64,000 nucleotides of DNA from Antedon mediterranea (lineage: Eukaryota > Echinodermata > Crinoidea > Comatulida > Antedonidae). A program made the position numbers and the translations under genes. The stretch is from assembly GCF_964355755.1 (NCBI RefSeq), contig NC_092671.1:26658070-26722069 (forward strand). Direction: 5' to 3'. Under the pieces are notes generated by a model that searched no databases, was not told the DNA's origin, and was given only the letters and a program-made list of their open reading frames with translations. This document shows positions 50,901 to 63,000 of this stretch, one piece after another. Position 1 is the stretch's first letter; the number at the start of each line of letters is the position of its first letter.

Positions 50901-53900
50901 AGTATATCAAAATATATAAATACTGTATATTAATAATTAAAAATATTTGTTATTGTAGGCCTATATTAATTAATTAGTAAAGTAACTATAGTAGTGTTCG
51001 CAATCATAATTTAATTACAATAACATGATGACAGCAATTTATTTAATATCCTACACTATTTTATTACTTAAGATATTTAAATATTGATCAATTGAAACTG
51101 AGTTTTAAATACTTAAATAAGATGAAAGTGTCTGTTTGATACGGTAATTAATTACGCGAATTTCTGCTAATAACTCGACTGACGGCCAGCAATAGTGCTG
51201 CTGCACATTAGGTGCGCGTCCCATGTTGCTTTATTGAAAACACAAACAATGTATTACAATGGAATAACACTTAAATGTATAACACACCCTATTACTAATA
51301 ATAAAAACCAAGATTCGATAGTACAGTATGTAAATGAGATATTAATATTCGGCAATACCGTACGTAAATTATTATTGCAATACTGTATAAAGATTCGATA
51401 GTATGTAAACTGCAAGATATAAATATTCGGCAATACCGTACGTAAATTATTATTTAATGCAATACTGTATAAAGATTCGATTAAGTCTGTAAATGAGATA
51501 TCAAGATTCGGCAATACCGTACGTAAATTATTAATGCAATACTGTATAAAGATTCGATTAAGTCTGTAAATGAGATATCAAGATTCGGCAATACCGTACG
51601 TAAATTATTAATGCAATACTGTATAAAGATTCGATTAAGTCTGTAAATGAGATATCAAGATTCGGCAATACCGTACGTAAATTATTAATGCAATACTGTA
51701 TAAAGATTCAATAGTATGTAAACTAGATTTAAAGATTCGGCAATACCATACGTAAATTATTATTACAATACTGTATAAGGATTCAATAGTATGTAAACGA
51801 GATATAAAGATTCGGCAATACCATACGTAAATTATTATTGCAATACTGTATAAAATTCGATAGTTAAATGTAAATGAGATATAAATATTCGGCAATACCG
51901 TACGTAAATTATTATTGCAATACTGTATAAAATTCGATAGTATGTAAACTAGATATAAAGATTCGGCAATACCGTACGTAAATTATTAATGCAATACTGT
52001 ATAAAGATTCGATAGTATGTCAAATGAGACATCAAGATTCGGCAATACTGTATATAGATTCAATAGTACATATGTCAAATGAGATATCAAGATTCGGCAA
52101 TACCGTACGTAAATTATTAATGCAATACTGTATAAGGATTCAATAGTATATAAACGAGATATAAGGATTCGGCAATACCGTATACGTAAATTATTATTGC
52201 AATCTGTATAAGGATTCAATCGTATGTAAACGAGATATAAATATTCGGCAATACCGTACGTAAATTATTATTTAATGCAATACTGTATAAAGATTCGATT
52301 AAGTCTGCAAATGAGATATAAATATTCGGCAATACCGTACGTAAATTATTATTGCAATACTGTATAAAATTCGATAGTTAAATGTAAATGAGATATAAAT
52401 ATTCGGCAATACCGTACGTAAATTATTATTGCAATACTGTATAAAATTCGATAGTTAAATGTAAATGAGATATAAATATTCGGCAATACCGTACGTAAAT
52501 TATTATTGCAATACTGTATAAAATTCGATAGTTAAATGTAAATGAGATATAAATATTCGGCAATACCGTACGTAAATTAATATTATTGCAATACTGTATA
52601 AGGATTCAATAGTATTTAAATGAGATATAAATATTCGGCAATACCGTACGTAAATTATTAATGCAATACTGTATAAAATTCGATAGTATGTAAATGAGAT
52701 ATAAATATTCGGCAATACCGTACGTAAATTATTATTGCAATACTGTATAAGGATTCAATAGTATGTAAACGAGATATAAAGGTTCGGCAAAATATATTTC
52801 GATATATGTATTAGTTAATAGTAAATACAAATAAAATATACATTAATTTATCGGCAGGCAAACTTAATTATTATAGAAATATAAAGATTTGATAGTACAT
52901 GAGTTGGCTTATATTTATTTAGCTGTAACTCAACTCGCCATAGGCCATGGCGTTGACAACGACAATCAAAGATTAAAGCGCACATGGCGTTCCATACAAA
53001 TGACGATATTAAACTGGCGGCCGCTTTGGTTGGCGGCCGCTTCGACCAATTGTAGAACACAATCTTCCATTCGCCATTACGCAGCACGCAAACCACCTTT
53101 TTCCAGCTATGTTCCCGGACGCTGAGATTGCGAAAAGATATGTGCTTACTAACGCAAAGAAAGCAACCAAAAAACAACTTACAGAGCTAAATGCTCAAAG
53201 GCACTAATTGTGTTATGTTAATAATGTACATAAGATGAAAGATGAAAATATAATATTGTATTGTAGCATTTTGAAAAACAGAGACAATTTATTTTTGTAT
53301 ATCTTTGTTGTGTAACGCGCGTCGCATAACGCGTCGTAATAATATATTTTTTACTGAAAAAATCTCCCTATTTTTTGTCAATCCAAGTTGGGAGGTCTGC
53401 TAAAGTAAAAAGAAGTTGGTCATGGGATTCGAACCCCACCATGCAAAGTCCGTAGTCTAATCCATTTGACTACACAGACGGCTCGACGGAAAATGTATTA
53501 AAAAGATCATTCAGAGCACAGAGCAGATGAAACATGATGCATTCATAATATTGCTCCCTAAAATAGGACTTTCAGAGAAAGTCTTTGGGAAAAAAATTTT
53601 CGCTGCCGGGCCCTGTTGACACTTGCACACATTTTGGTCCACACTGTTGCAAATTCAATGCATGGCAATGAGTGCCATCTAATGCCATATGTTGTCATGC
53701 ATATAGTTCATGCCTTGTGTGAATACTATATCCATATTGTTATTGTACGCTAGGTCTGTATTAGCAACCTATCATTCAGAAACTCACTGTGATGTATGAA
53801 CCGTCAGTGCACAAATTATGATCACTTATGCTAGTCGTGAACTACATGTCATTTCCCGCAATAACAAGCATGACTGCGACCATGGCGAGCACATTTTGCT

Positions 53901-56900
53901 CACAGATTACAAATTATTTAACAATTTAGAATTTGAGCACCAATATCCAAAATTTGTGCCCGCATTTCATGAATGAAAGTGACTTTGTTGGCAGGTATGA
54001 TTTCTGCATTGTCATACATTTAATGCGGGGCAGTGCGAGACCAAACAAGGATTAACACTAGATAGCTATCCTCAATGTGTTGAAATGCAAAGAATCTAAA
54101 ATCAATAGTAAAACATACTGTAATTGAATGTATCTGAATGTTTCCTACCTGACTAGGTTGTTTAGTAGTAGTTTTACCACATAGTAAACGTTATAAATCT
54201 TACTTTATTTTGGATATTCATTCAAAGTAATATACATTGTTCTTCCTTAAAATCCAGTTAAAACCTACTGTAATGAAACGGTGGTGACTTAAGTATTAAA
54301 AAACCACCTTGTAGTGTGCGCCATCTACTGTATATCTGTTCCATTCCGCAGGTACTGAAAACCTGACTGTTCTATTTAACTCGGCACTGCCTCGTTAAAT
54401 CAGTCAATTATCTTTTAAATCATGAAAATATTCTCCCCATTTAAATAATAAACATTCATTATTTGTATTAAATACAACATTTCAGAACAAGATTTAATGG
54501 ATCAAATACGAGACCTGGAAGATGAAGTAACAAGATTGAGAGTAAGATCATTAAAAAGAATTTTGTTTCGTTGTACGAAAATCATGCAGTTTTGTTTTTG
54601 TTTTTTCCAGTAATGTAATTTTAAAGTAATCTGATACTGCAGTCTATTTCAACCGTCCATATTTTTCTTATTTATAGATCAATTTTTGCAAATAAGGTAC
54701 CATTGGATAGCAAATCAGGGGAATATAAAAATGTTATATCGATTTGATAAAACATTATGTATGGTCATTTTTCTGTAACAACCTTTTTAATTTACCCACG
54801 GCTGCCTTTTTTGGCATATTTTTTAAAGGAAAATATAATTTTCCATGTAAGCTATCAAAAATCCAAATTGAAGATATTTTGTGAGAAAATGCTTTTCAAA
54901 CTTCTGTAGTCCAATCAGGTCATTCATAAGTCATTGGTTGAATTGGGCTAGAATGACCCATTAATCAACAGTAGCTTGTGCTCCCTGTGGGAGCAGCAGG
55001 ATTTAAAAGCAGCTGTTACCAAACAAACTTGCAAAACCGGTAGAAAACGTTCTCATATAGACAGTTTAAAACACCCAATGGATTTTGTGATGTAACTCTG
55101 GTTATGGATAAAATGATTGGTGCAATATATAGTCGTTTACTAGTACCATGGACCTATTTATAGGTCCATGCTAGTACAATAGAAGTTTCTGTAGACTATA
55201 ACCATCCTAATAAATTAGTTGTTTTTTAAGCAGCAGAATGTTAGTTAAACATATTAAAAGTTTTCTCTATTTTTAATGTGCATTAACTTTTTCTTTAATT
55301 TGTATCACAATTAATATATATAAATCCAAGGGCAAATTACTGAAAAAATGACAATGCTGTGGGTATCAGTGGCAGGATCTCAATGGAGATACAAAAAAAA
55401 AGCAAAAAGCCAGAAAAATTAGCAGAGCTTTCGGGCAACACTAGCCCTTCATCAGTGCAATATATATATATATATATTCATAGAAGAATATAGTTAATTT
55501 TCAATTAATTAATTTGTAATGTAATTTTTTATCTCTTAGTGTACGTGACTTCTGTAATCCGATTGGTCAATATGTATGAGATATAATTCCCTATTACGCC
55601 CGTTTCTACGACGCGCGCATTGTTTATGTATTGTATTGTATTTTTATCGTTGAGCGCATGCGTAGTTGTGATTTCAACCATCGAATATGAACCCGTATTT
55701 GACGGTCCGTAAAAAAAGCTAATCGTAATTGTCGAAAGCTCCCTATTGTACACTAAGAGATCAAATTGATTGGGATTTACAAAATATAGATATATAGAAA
55801 TATAAAAAATAAACATCAATAAACGTACAATACTATTAGTTACACCCTGCTTGTTCTTTGGAAATACGGGAAATATCTACGTTCTGTATATTTCTATATT
55901 TTGTAAATCCCTAGCAATTCAGTTTTTCTCTGTGATTTTATGGATATTTGAAAAAATAACATTTGTAGAGAATGGGCGAGTCAGGTGGCGGTTCCAGAGA
56001 TGTGCGTATGTTGCAGACAGAGATACAAGAACTGACCCGACAGGTTGACCTTATGCAGGGAGAAATCCGAGACAAGGAGAGGGAGCTAGAAAAAGAACAG
56101 AAAGAGGTTGAAAGGGTAAATATTAAAATATTAAATTATTAAACTTTTTGAAACCATGCGATGATAATTACAATAATTTATTTCATCCTCACTGTATTTC
56201 TATCATACATATGAATTTGAAATCCTTTTTTCTTTTTCAGTTCAACCAACGAGCAACAGATGCAGAAGCAGATGCAAGAGAACTTAAGAAAGATGTAAGT
56301 ATAAATAAAACATATTTTAATATTAATTATTTTAAAATCAACCATTTTCAGACAATGAACAAGAAGGATACCTTGATACCTTTTATTATCATATATTTTA
56401 GAAGTTGTTTGCAAAATGTTTGCATAGTAATGGTAATGGAAAAAATAATTATATAAATAGATATCTCAGACTACAAATGATGGCTTATTACCATGTTTCA
56501 TTTAAATAATGTACACACCTATATATTACACTGTAAAATAATATGCCATTGTTGAACAAATATATGTTTTTTGAACTGAACTGAACTACCAACACACCAC
56601 TGTTGATAATGATGTCATAGTAATCATTTTTCAATCTCAAATGTTTTAGAATGATGCGTTGAGGCATGACCTTCGAGACTATCAACGTCAGCTTGAATCG
56701 CAGCGAGAAAGTTTAATCATGAAACGTGGTGATGATTTTGATGTCCAGGAAAAACTAAGAAAGAAAAATAGTGAACTTAATGAGCAGTTAGAGGAGATAC
56801 AAGTAAGGTTTGATGTTATTTTACTGCAGATCTATGTTGCCATCTTTTAAACTTGTTTAGATATTCATGTGGTTGTTTTTTTTACCAAATAAAGAGTGAT

Positions 56901-59900
56901 ATTAATACTACATTTCAACCCATATTCACATTTTCTCTTATTACAAAAATCTTTATCACAAATTTGCTTTAAATTCCTTTTTTTTTCTGAAGCTAACTCC
57001 TATTCTTTAATTCTCTCTATGGATGGAAATATGCATAGTACATTATAATATTTATTATTGTATCATTTAAATTAATACTGTTAACTTAGGTTACCCCCAC
57101 AAGACAATGAGGAAGCTAGCTGCACAAATATCTGTATATTATTATACAAGTTTACATTATAAGAAAATGATATTTATTGCTCCAAACAAATTCTATTTTA
57201 GTTTGTTACCTATTTATGGTATGCTTTTAAATTGTTAATTTTTATTTTTTTGGATAATAAAGGAATTTGAATTGTAGAATAAAAATGACCCAGTTTCTTT
57301 CTTTTTGTCTAGAATCTGACCGATGCAAATGATAAGATGCAAGCTCAGGTCCTGGACATGTCTGTAAAGTTGCGCAAAGCAGTAGATGAGATGGAGTCTA
57401 TGACAGAAGACTATGACAAGCTTAAACTTGTTCTCCAGCAGTCTGACACGGTCACAGAGAACATCCGCAGGGAGAATGAAATCCTTAGGAAAGAGGTAAG
57501 ATACTAATGGTTTTAGTGCCCTATATTTTTCCCCTAATTTGCATATTTCAGCTAATCAGCATATGTTTCCAAAGTGTGACCAAGAAGTTATTTGTAGAAT
57601 TTCGTCCCATCATCATATTTGTTGAATTAAAACCTTGTTTGCAATTTGATTTCAAATGCTAGATTGCCTAGACTAATGGTTAACAATGTTTAGTATCAGT
57701 AAACATGCCAGTCGACATATTATTATATTAATATGTATTCTTTAATTATAATTTTTAGATTCATGATCAGACCACCCAGATGCAGCAGCAGTCAAGTGGC
57801 GACGATGAGGTCATGGAGGCGGTCAACCGGAAAGTCGAGGAGTGGAAAGTAAGCTCCACCACCTGAATTAGTACAGACATTTTAATTAAATGTTCATCAA
57901 ATGTTCATATTCTTTTGATATGCTGTTTCATATTTTTAAACATTATTAGATTGTATTGAGTGAAAAGGATGATGAAATTAATGACCTAAACAGAGTGATT
58001 CAAGAGCAGAAAAACCAGATCATGGCATCTCAGATGGACACAGAGAAGTCGAGTATCACCATGTTACAGCAGGTAATTTGTCCTTGCAGTTTAATTGGCT
58101 GATTGTATCATATGTCCAGCATCATTTGGATCCATCCTCATGATTATTTTTTACATTGCATGTCTCAAAAGATATTAACATTTTAAGAATTTTGTGCAAA
58201 GGCACATTACTGTTGCTCATTTTGTAAACCAACTTGTATGTATATTCCATCTATTCATTATTTATATAATAACTTACTATGCATTCAACTCTTCTTTTTG
58301 TTGAATCTTTTAGGCAGTAGAAGAAAAGAACAAAGTGATTCAAGGCTTGAGAGACCAATTGGAGACATATACAGATGAATTCAACAGAGTGACAGAAGAA
58401 CTAGCGGATTTGAAGGAACAAGCCAAAGCTGGTGGAGGTGTGTAAAATACAAAAGTATTCTCTAGTCATAAACACGCTTCTGAAAATGTTTTGGTGGTAG
58501 AGCTGGAAGTCAACGTATTTCCTGTTTTGTTTTTCTGTAACCATGATTTATCTTATTTTCTATATTATAAAAATGGACGTTTGTATATTTGTTTAATATA
58601 AAAGTTAATCTTTTGCACACATGCATATAGACATAAAATATTAACATTAAACCACATTTTTCTTTATATATTAAATTATTTCAAAATATATATTAACAAG
58701 ATTGAAAAAATGTGTCACTCTTCTTACAATGGTCTAATCCACTGGTAGTTAATTAATAATGACAATCCATGCAAAAAATCTGTTTTGTTATTATATATCT
58801 TATTTAAGCTTAAATTTTTCTAGCTCCATCTATTCGACAACAGAACACAATTCGTCAGATGAGAGACACACTACGTGCTCAAGAGGACGATGTCAAGTCT
58901 GCAGATGATCGTACTCGTCATGCTGAGCAAGATGCTCGCGAGAAAGATCAACAACTTAATGATGCTCTTGCACGAATGAGAGAGTATGAATCTGTAAGTG
59001 CTTATTATTATTTACTAATCTCTAGTTTTTTAATTAAAAGTAAAAATACATTGGCCCAACACCTTTGCTACACTTGGAAAGTGCCTGGTATTATACCTAT
59101 ATAAATAGAAATGCCTTAGATATTTTGTTTTATCCTCTTTTGTTTGGCCTTTCTCTTAAATTCTCCTGATATTTCATTTTTCAGAGTTTGGAGGCTTGAG
59201 ATAATGTTTCTGGGTAGACCTCTTAAAATTCGCCAAAGTATTGAGCTTACAGGTTATAATGTTTTTTTAAATTAAGCATTCTTTCAATTTCATACTTTGT
59301 TTACAGGGAGAATATGGCTTAGCAGAAGCAGTTCAAGAGATTAAAGAATGCAAACGACAGATTTCAATAAGAGATAGGTAGGGAATAATACCATTTAGAA
59401 GAATTGGTGGTGAGGTGTAATGGTAAAGAATATATAACTAGCATGTGAGGAATTGGTTCAAGACCGGTTACTCTCAATGCCTTGTTCATAGGATATGCAC
59501 AATTAAGAACTAATGTGACCACAATGCTTAGACCTTACTGCTCAACCCTTTCAAAAATATTATAAGTTTGGAGTGCACCTGGATAGAACATATTTACAGA
59601 TTTCAGATGTGTACAACAATATGCCTATTAATGAAGCTAAATAAAATTGTCTTTTATACTTCTTTTTTCTCTCTGTTGGCATTTAATAATTCTTATTTCA
59701 TTTAAGAAACATTGAGCAAGTTACACAGCATACAAACAAATTGGAACTGCAGATGAATGACCTTATGGAAGAAAACGAAGATCTGAGAGAAAGACTGGGC
59801 CTAGATCCTAAGGAACCAGTGGATCTGGCAGACTTTAAAAAGAATCGTGCTGTTGTGCAACAACAAGACCGTGCCATGAACCAAGTCCTAATGAAAGAAG

Positions 59901-62630
59901 TTGAGCGTTTAGAAGAGGAACGTCTTAACCTGAAAAAGCAGATTCGTATACTGGCGGCACAACGAGGTCAAAGGTGAAGGTCAAATGACTAGAAAATTAA
60001 GATTGTAGTGAGCTTTTGACATAAGAAACACATGGCCTGATGCAACCCTTTCACCAATGCTAAAAAACTGTTACCAGTTGAGAGTTAACAACAAAAAGTA
60101 CTTTGCTTTTATAGAAAGTTTAATATTTTGTTATGTGTATGTCTTCTGTGCCGATACATATATCTGGAAAATAGAGTTGTGATTCAGAATTTGTTAAAAA
60201 CTAAATTAAATAAATAACAAATTCAAACTTAACCCATTGGTGAAAACTGACTATATGTTCGTTTATATTTCTTTATAGAGCGGTCGCACTTGGCTTAACA
60301 GCAGATGAAATGGTAGCCATTGATGAGTTTACTGAAGACATCAAACATGGCCGCAAGACTAAGTTATCTGATACAGTCACCAAGTTCATGAGTGAGGCCA
60401 AGTCAGCAGAACCATCAGATTCTATCAAAGTTAAAGTAAGTATTAAGATTTTTAATTATGGTAATAATATATTTTACAAATAATGAATACTTATGAGTGT
60501 AATGGTATAAACAATTTTATGAGGTGAAAGATGAAATTCTATTTTTACGAGGCTATAGAAGTCTGAGTGAAGAAATAGAATTTTATGTAATAATAGATTC
60601 TGTTCCCGTACTTGAAAAAAATGAAAAAAAGTATTACTTCATGATAGAGTTTAATAGTACATACTATTGCACACCATGTAACCCACAATCGTCCAATCAA
60701 ATTACAGAAATAAGTGTTATATAATATGTGTTAGGGAATTGTTTAGTAATTAATGCAGGAGTGCCATACTTCATACCCATAAAATCATATCAGCTGATGA
60801 CTCGCTCCCCATAATTAATTTTTATATTTTGTTACCTTGTCATTGGATTGATTAGGCAGCACATGTTAAATGACGGTTGGGCATATCATGATTCTTAAAT
60901 GCTCTGTAACAGCACTTTTTCTCTTTATGGCCATCTTTTCAATTCTGGTTTAATCAAAATAAAATGTGTGTTATGTGTAGGCCGTACAAATGGAAAAGGA
61001 ACTAGAAAAAGCAGACAAACTTTCAGACAAGTTCAGAGCTAAAGCTGCTGAGTTGGAAGAAAAAAATAAAGACCTAACAGAAGAGAATGACAAGCTAGGC
61101 AGAGCAATGAAAGAGATTCTGGAGTCCCTGAAAGAGAGCAGTACAAAGCCAGGAGGGCGTGATGCATACATGCACGTCCCAACATTGGAGAAAATTCTGG
61201 CGGTAAGTGCAGTGGTGCACCTTGGAGCTTCACACTATTATGTGACTGTGGTGAATTCATTCATTAATAGGTTTCTTGTGTTAATATTCTGCTAAAGTGA
61301 AGTGTAGAGAGAAGTACTCTCTCGAATTACTGTAAGGGCTCAGCTCACATCACCTCTGCTGGAATATTATATTATTTGAACCTAAACTTATCCTTGAACT
61401 CTTAGCTATGAGAACTGCAATTATTGTTTGTTTTTGTTTTAAGATAATGGTATACAGTCTATTATTGATTAATAGATATATATTTTTGATTCGATTACAT
61501 GCTGTCCGTTCCTTTTTCATAGATGATGGAGGCTAAAACAGTGGATGGTAAATATGAGGCCCAGGTGTACCTTAAGGCTCAGGTTGACCAGTTAACAGGG
61601 AGGAATGAAGAATTGCGTAGGGAGCTACGCCAGGCTAGGACAGATTATGAAAAAGCTAGGCTTGAGGTGGAAAAGGCAAACAGTAAGGTGAGTTGTGTTT
61701 AGAGCCAATACCTTTGTTGCACACATAATTTAGTAATGTCAATGGATATGCTCTTTTGTGATTGGTAGTGAAAGAAATTGTTGTTAGTAAAATGCAAAAT
61801 CAATCAATTGTTCGTTTTATATAGCGCCATTCCAACAGTCATTGCTCCTAGCGCTGCCAATATTATCCGAAAATGTGAGTTTTGAGTAGTTCAGAGCTTA
61901 GGTCCAGCAATACTGAAAGTCAGATTTGCCCAACTATGTTTGCTCCTCGGAATGTCCAGTAGCACCTGATGACTAGATCTTATTTCTCACTTTCTATTTG
62001 GAAGCGCAACTATTTAGGCATCGGAACACCAGCAGCAGGATCTTTAATTAAACACGCGATTCCACAGCTTTTAACAATGGTATAACATGATCATACTTTT
62101 TTGCACACACCACCAAGCGAGCTGCCCAATTCTGCACCTTAGAACGCATTTCACTCTAAAAGAAATGAATTGCGCTAGAGAACTCATTTTAACTTTTGAG
62201 CAAATGAATAGAACTGAGACGAGCGCTTATTTTGACATGGAACTGATCGAAACTTTTCGTGATTAACCATCATAAAATTCGTACATAAAAGAGGATCTAT
62301 TGTGCACGAGAGCCTATGTTGACACATATCTGAGCGTAACTAGTTGTGGTTACCCATCATACATGAGATTCATACATGATAGAGAAACCAGTGTGCGCGA
62401 GAGCAGTTGAGTTGCTTCCAGTTCCAACTTGACAACTATGCCATGACAACATGATTTCTGATTATTAAATTTTTCTTTAGATTGTAAAACTTGACGCTGA
62501 GGTTGTGATACTTCGTGAGATTGGAAAGGGAGCAGTAACAGTACAACAGATACCCCTGCCTGCTTCCATGGCAGTCACTAGTGCTGATGTGATCAGCTCT
62601 CTTAATGAGCAGTTGATTCAAGCTATGCAG
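47987..62630 (+). CDS. CEP290: CEP290 centrosomal/ciliary protein, exons 1-17 (N-terminal third)
   Basis: Exons: 47987-48079, 48980-49136, 54486-54541, 55969-56115, 56241-56294, 56650-56802, 57313-57495, 57759-57848, 57950-58072, 58314-58437, 58824-58993, 59307-59377, 59707-59973, 60279-60435, 60981-61202, 61523-61687 and 62481-62630. They give 794 codons, in phase throughout; the gene continues beyond the window. The start is MAPINWKQLMAVD, aligned with the known CEP290 N-terminus. Diagnostic stretches include EAVNRKVEEWKIVLSEKDDE, DARELKKD, DAREKDQQL, ENEDLRERLGLDPKEPVDLA, EEERLNLKKQIR and AQVDQLTGRNEELRRELR. The protein is nearly all coiled coil and is known to build Y-links of the ciliary transition zone; the vertebrate protein is about 2,480 residues. 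No lesion was seen in any exon. Intron 2 is unusually long because of a transposon nest. Confidence 0.95.
48080..48979. other. CEP290 intron 1
   Basis: The donor is GTGAGT and the acceptor is T-rich, ending AAG. AT-rich sequence with no recognisable element. The ORF at 48735-49022 is not supported. Confidence 0.5.
50510..53055. mobile_element. Foldback element inserted in the hAT ORF (layer 3)
   Basis: Inverted ends of about 100 bp: GGTCGAAGCGGCCGCCAAC, then AAGCGGCCGC and TGTATGGAACGCCGTGTGCG at 50519-50620. The reverse complement is at 52950-53046. Each arm has two NotI-like GCGGCCGC words, conspicuous in AT-rich DNA. The insertion splits the hAT reading frame between LYTD and VEHN. Most of the interior is a 75-81 bp satellite. 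No transposase ORF is visible. Confidence 0.75.
51310..52795. repeat. 75-81 bp satellite inside the layer-3 element
   Basis: About 19 copies of a unit containing ATTCGGCAATACCGTACGTA, AATTATTATTGCAATACTGT and ATAAAGATTCGATAGTATGT. Period varies from 75 to 81 through small indels, for example in TTAATGCAATAC. Minus-strand ORFs rich in Tyr/Ile/Ser (repeated YCRIFIS words) are by-products of the repeat. Confidence 0.93.
53417..53487 (-). ncRNA. tRNA-like module (SINE or decayed tRNA)
   Basis: On the minus strand TGTAGTCAAATGG (A box) is followed after about 30 bases by GGGGTTCGAATCCC (B box), preceded by a GACTACGGACTTTGC stretch like an anticodon arm. The cloverleaf acceptor stem does not close cleanly, so a tRNA-derived repeat is more likely than a working tRNA gene. 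Confidence 0.45.
53620..54480. other. Remainder of CEP290 intron 2
   Basis: No recognisable element or gene. Ends with a T-rich tract and the TTTCAG acceptor of exon 3. Confidence 0.45.
55140..55178. repeat. Short perfect-stem hairpin
   Basis: TAGTACCATGGACCTAT and ATAGGTCCATGCTAGTA are inverted around TTA, with one offset base. Located in CEP290 intron 3. Confidence 0.6.
55329..55460 (-). mobile_element. Penelope-like terminal fragment with hammerhead-like core
   Basis: On the minus strand, 55454-55418 reads CTGATGA, then GGGC-loop-GCCC, GAAA, GC-TCT-GC and TAA. That is the order of a hammerhead ribozyme: core, stem II, GAAA, a two-base-pair stem III, and a UA cleavage dinucleotide. One extra A sits between CTGATGA and stem II, and the sequence before the core is a TA repeat, so stem I is not evident. 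The rest (TTTTGTATCTCCATTGAGATC and CCCACAGCATTGTC) matches the Penelope fragment at 44244-44330. Penelope-like elements are known to carry such motifs. Confidence 0.5.
59411..59472 (+). ncRNA. tRNA-like SINE fragment in CEP290 intron 12
   Basis: GTGTAATGGTAAAGA (A-box-like) is followed about 35 bases on by TTGGTTCAAGACCGG, a good B box. No closed acceptor stem. Probably the head of a tRNA-derived SINE in sense orientation. Confidence 0.4.
60480..60535. repeat. Diverged arm of the 1952-2104 foldback family
   Basis: ATGAGTGTAATGGTATAAAC followed by ATGAGGTGAAAGATGAAA matches one arm of the hairpin element at 1952-2104. The second arm is not clear here. In CEP290 intron 14. Confidence 0.5.
61795..62100. 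repeat. Possible interspersed repeat in CEP290 intron 16
   Basis: TTTTATATAGCGCCATTCCA, a later CACCAGCAGCAGGATCTTTA and a higher GC content than the flanks suggest an interspersed repeat. No second copy in this window confirms it. Confidence 0.3.
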
Positions 62631-63000
62631 GTAATTGGACTTTCTAATTTTAATAGATCAAAGAAAAATCACGATTTTGCTAAACCATTATAAAAAATAT
62701 TTATTTGATAGCTAGAAATAAAACTTCATACAGTAAAATACATGTTTTGGTAGACCTTTTACCTTCATCAGAGAGTATATATACTAAAGTCGCCACAGAT
62801 TGACTTCTTCTTATTTTTAAAATTTCATTTTAACAATAAAATGGATGAGCCTATAAAAGAAAGCAGAGCTTGTAATGAATTTGCTCCTCAAAAAAAAATA
62901 GAAATAATAATTTTAGGAACTAAAAAACAACGAAAAAACAAAACATATAATACAATAATACAAGTATAGATTATATTACCATTATTTTAGATTATATCTA

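Larger units (their letters stand above)
49261..53399 (+). mobile_element. hAT-like DNA transposon remnant (layer 2), 4,139 bp
   Basis: Inverted ends CAGACCTCCCAACT and AGTTGGGAGGTCTG (one mismatch-free 12-13 bp core) are flanked by the direct duplication CTAAAG (49255-49260 and 53400-53405). Coding remnants on the plus strand: 49820-49989 reads MSARPAKKKIKYAAKF, then a zinc-finger-like CTLCNLTFNISHGGRND after one in-frame stop, with a GTAAGT donor. A second exon from about 50399 reads TKKHEKVARALNQC, then INAEVLYTD. The frame is then broken by a 2.5-kb insertion and resumes at about 53054 with VEHNLPFAITQHANHLFPAM and FPDAEIAKRYVLTNAKKATK. That order (BED-type finger, then EHNLPF and MFPDxxIA) fits hAT-like N-terminal regions. 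The catalytic core is missing. Confidence 0.7.
49144..53611. mobile_element. Outer MITE-like element in CEP290 intron 2 (layer 1, split)
   Basis: Inverted ends at about 49144-49184 and 53569-53611 share TTTCCCAAAGACTTTCTCTG plus AAAG and outer GGGCC words. With the 4.1-kb insert removed it would be about 330 bp. Its right part (minus strand, 53487-53417) holds a tRNA-like A box (TGTAGTCAAATGG) and B box (GGGGTTCGAATCCC). The left part has CTAAATAATCTCTCT, also seen in the element upstream of exon 1. Exact ends and target duplication are not settled. Confidence 0.55.

Noticed and set aside
51254-52715. Tyr/Ile-rich minus-strand ORFs
   Set aside because: Translations of the 75-81 bp satellite; frame changes wherever unit length changes.
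60524-60724. 66-residue ORF in CEP290 intron 14
   Set aside because: Overlaps a foldback-family repeat and has no recognisable domain.
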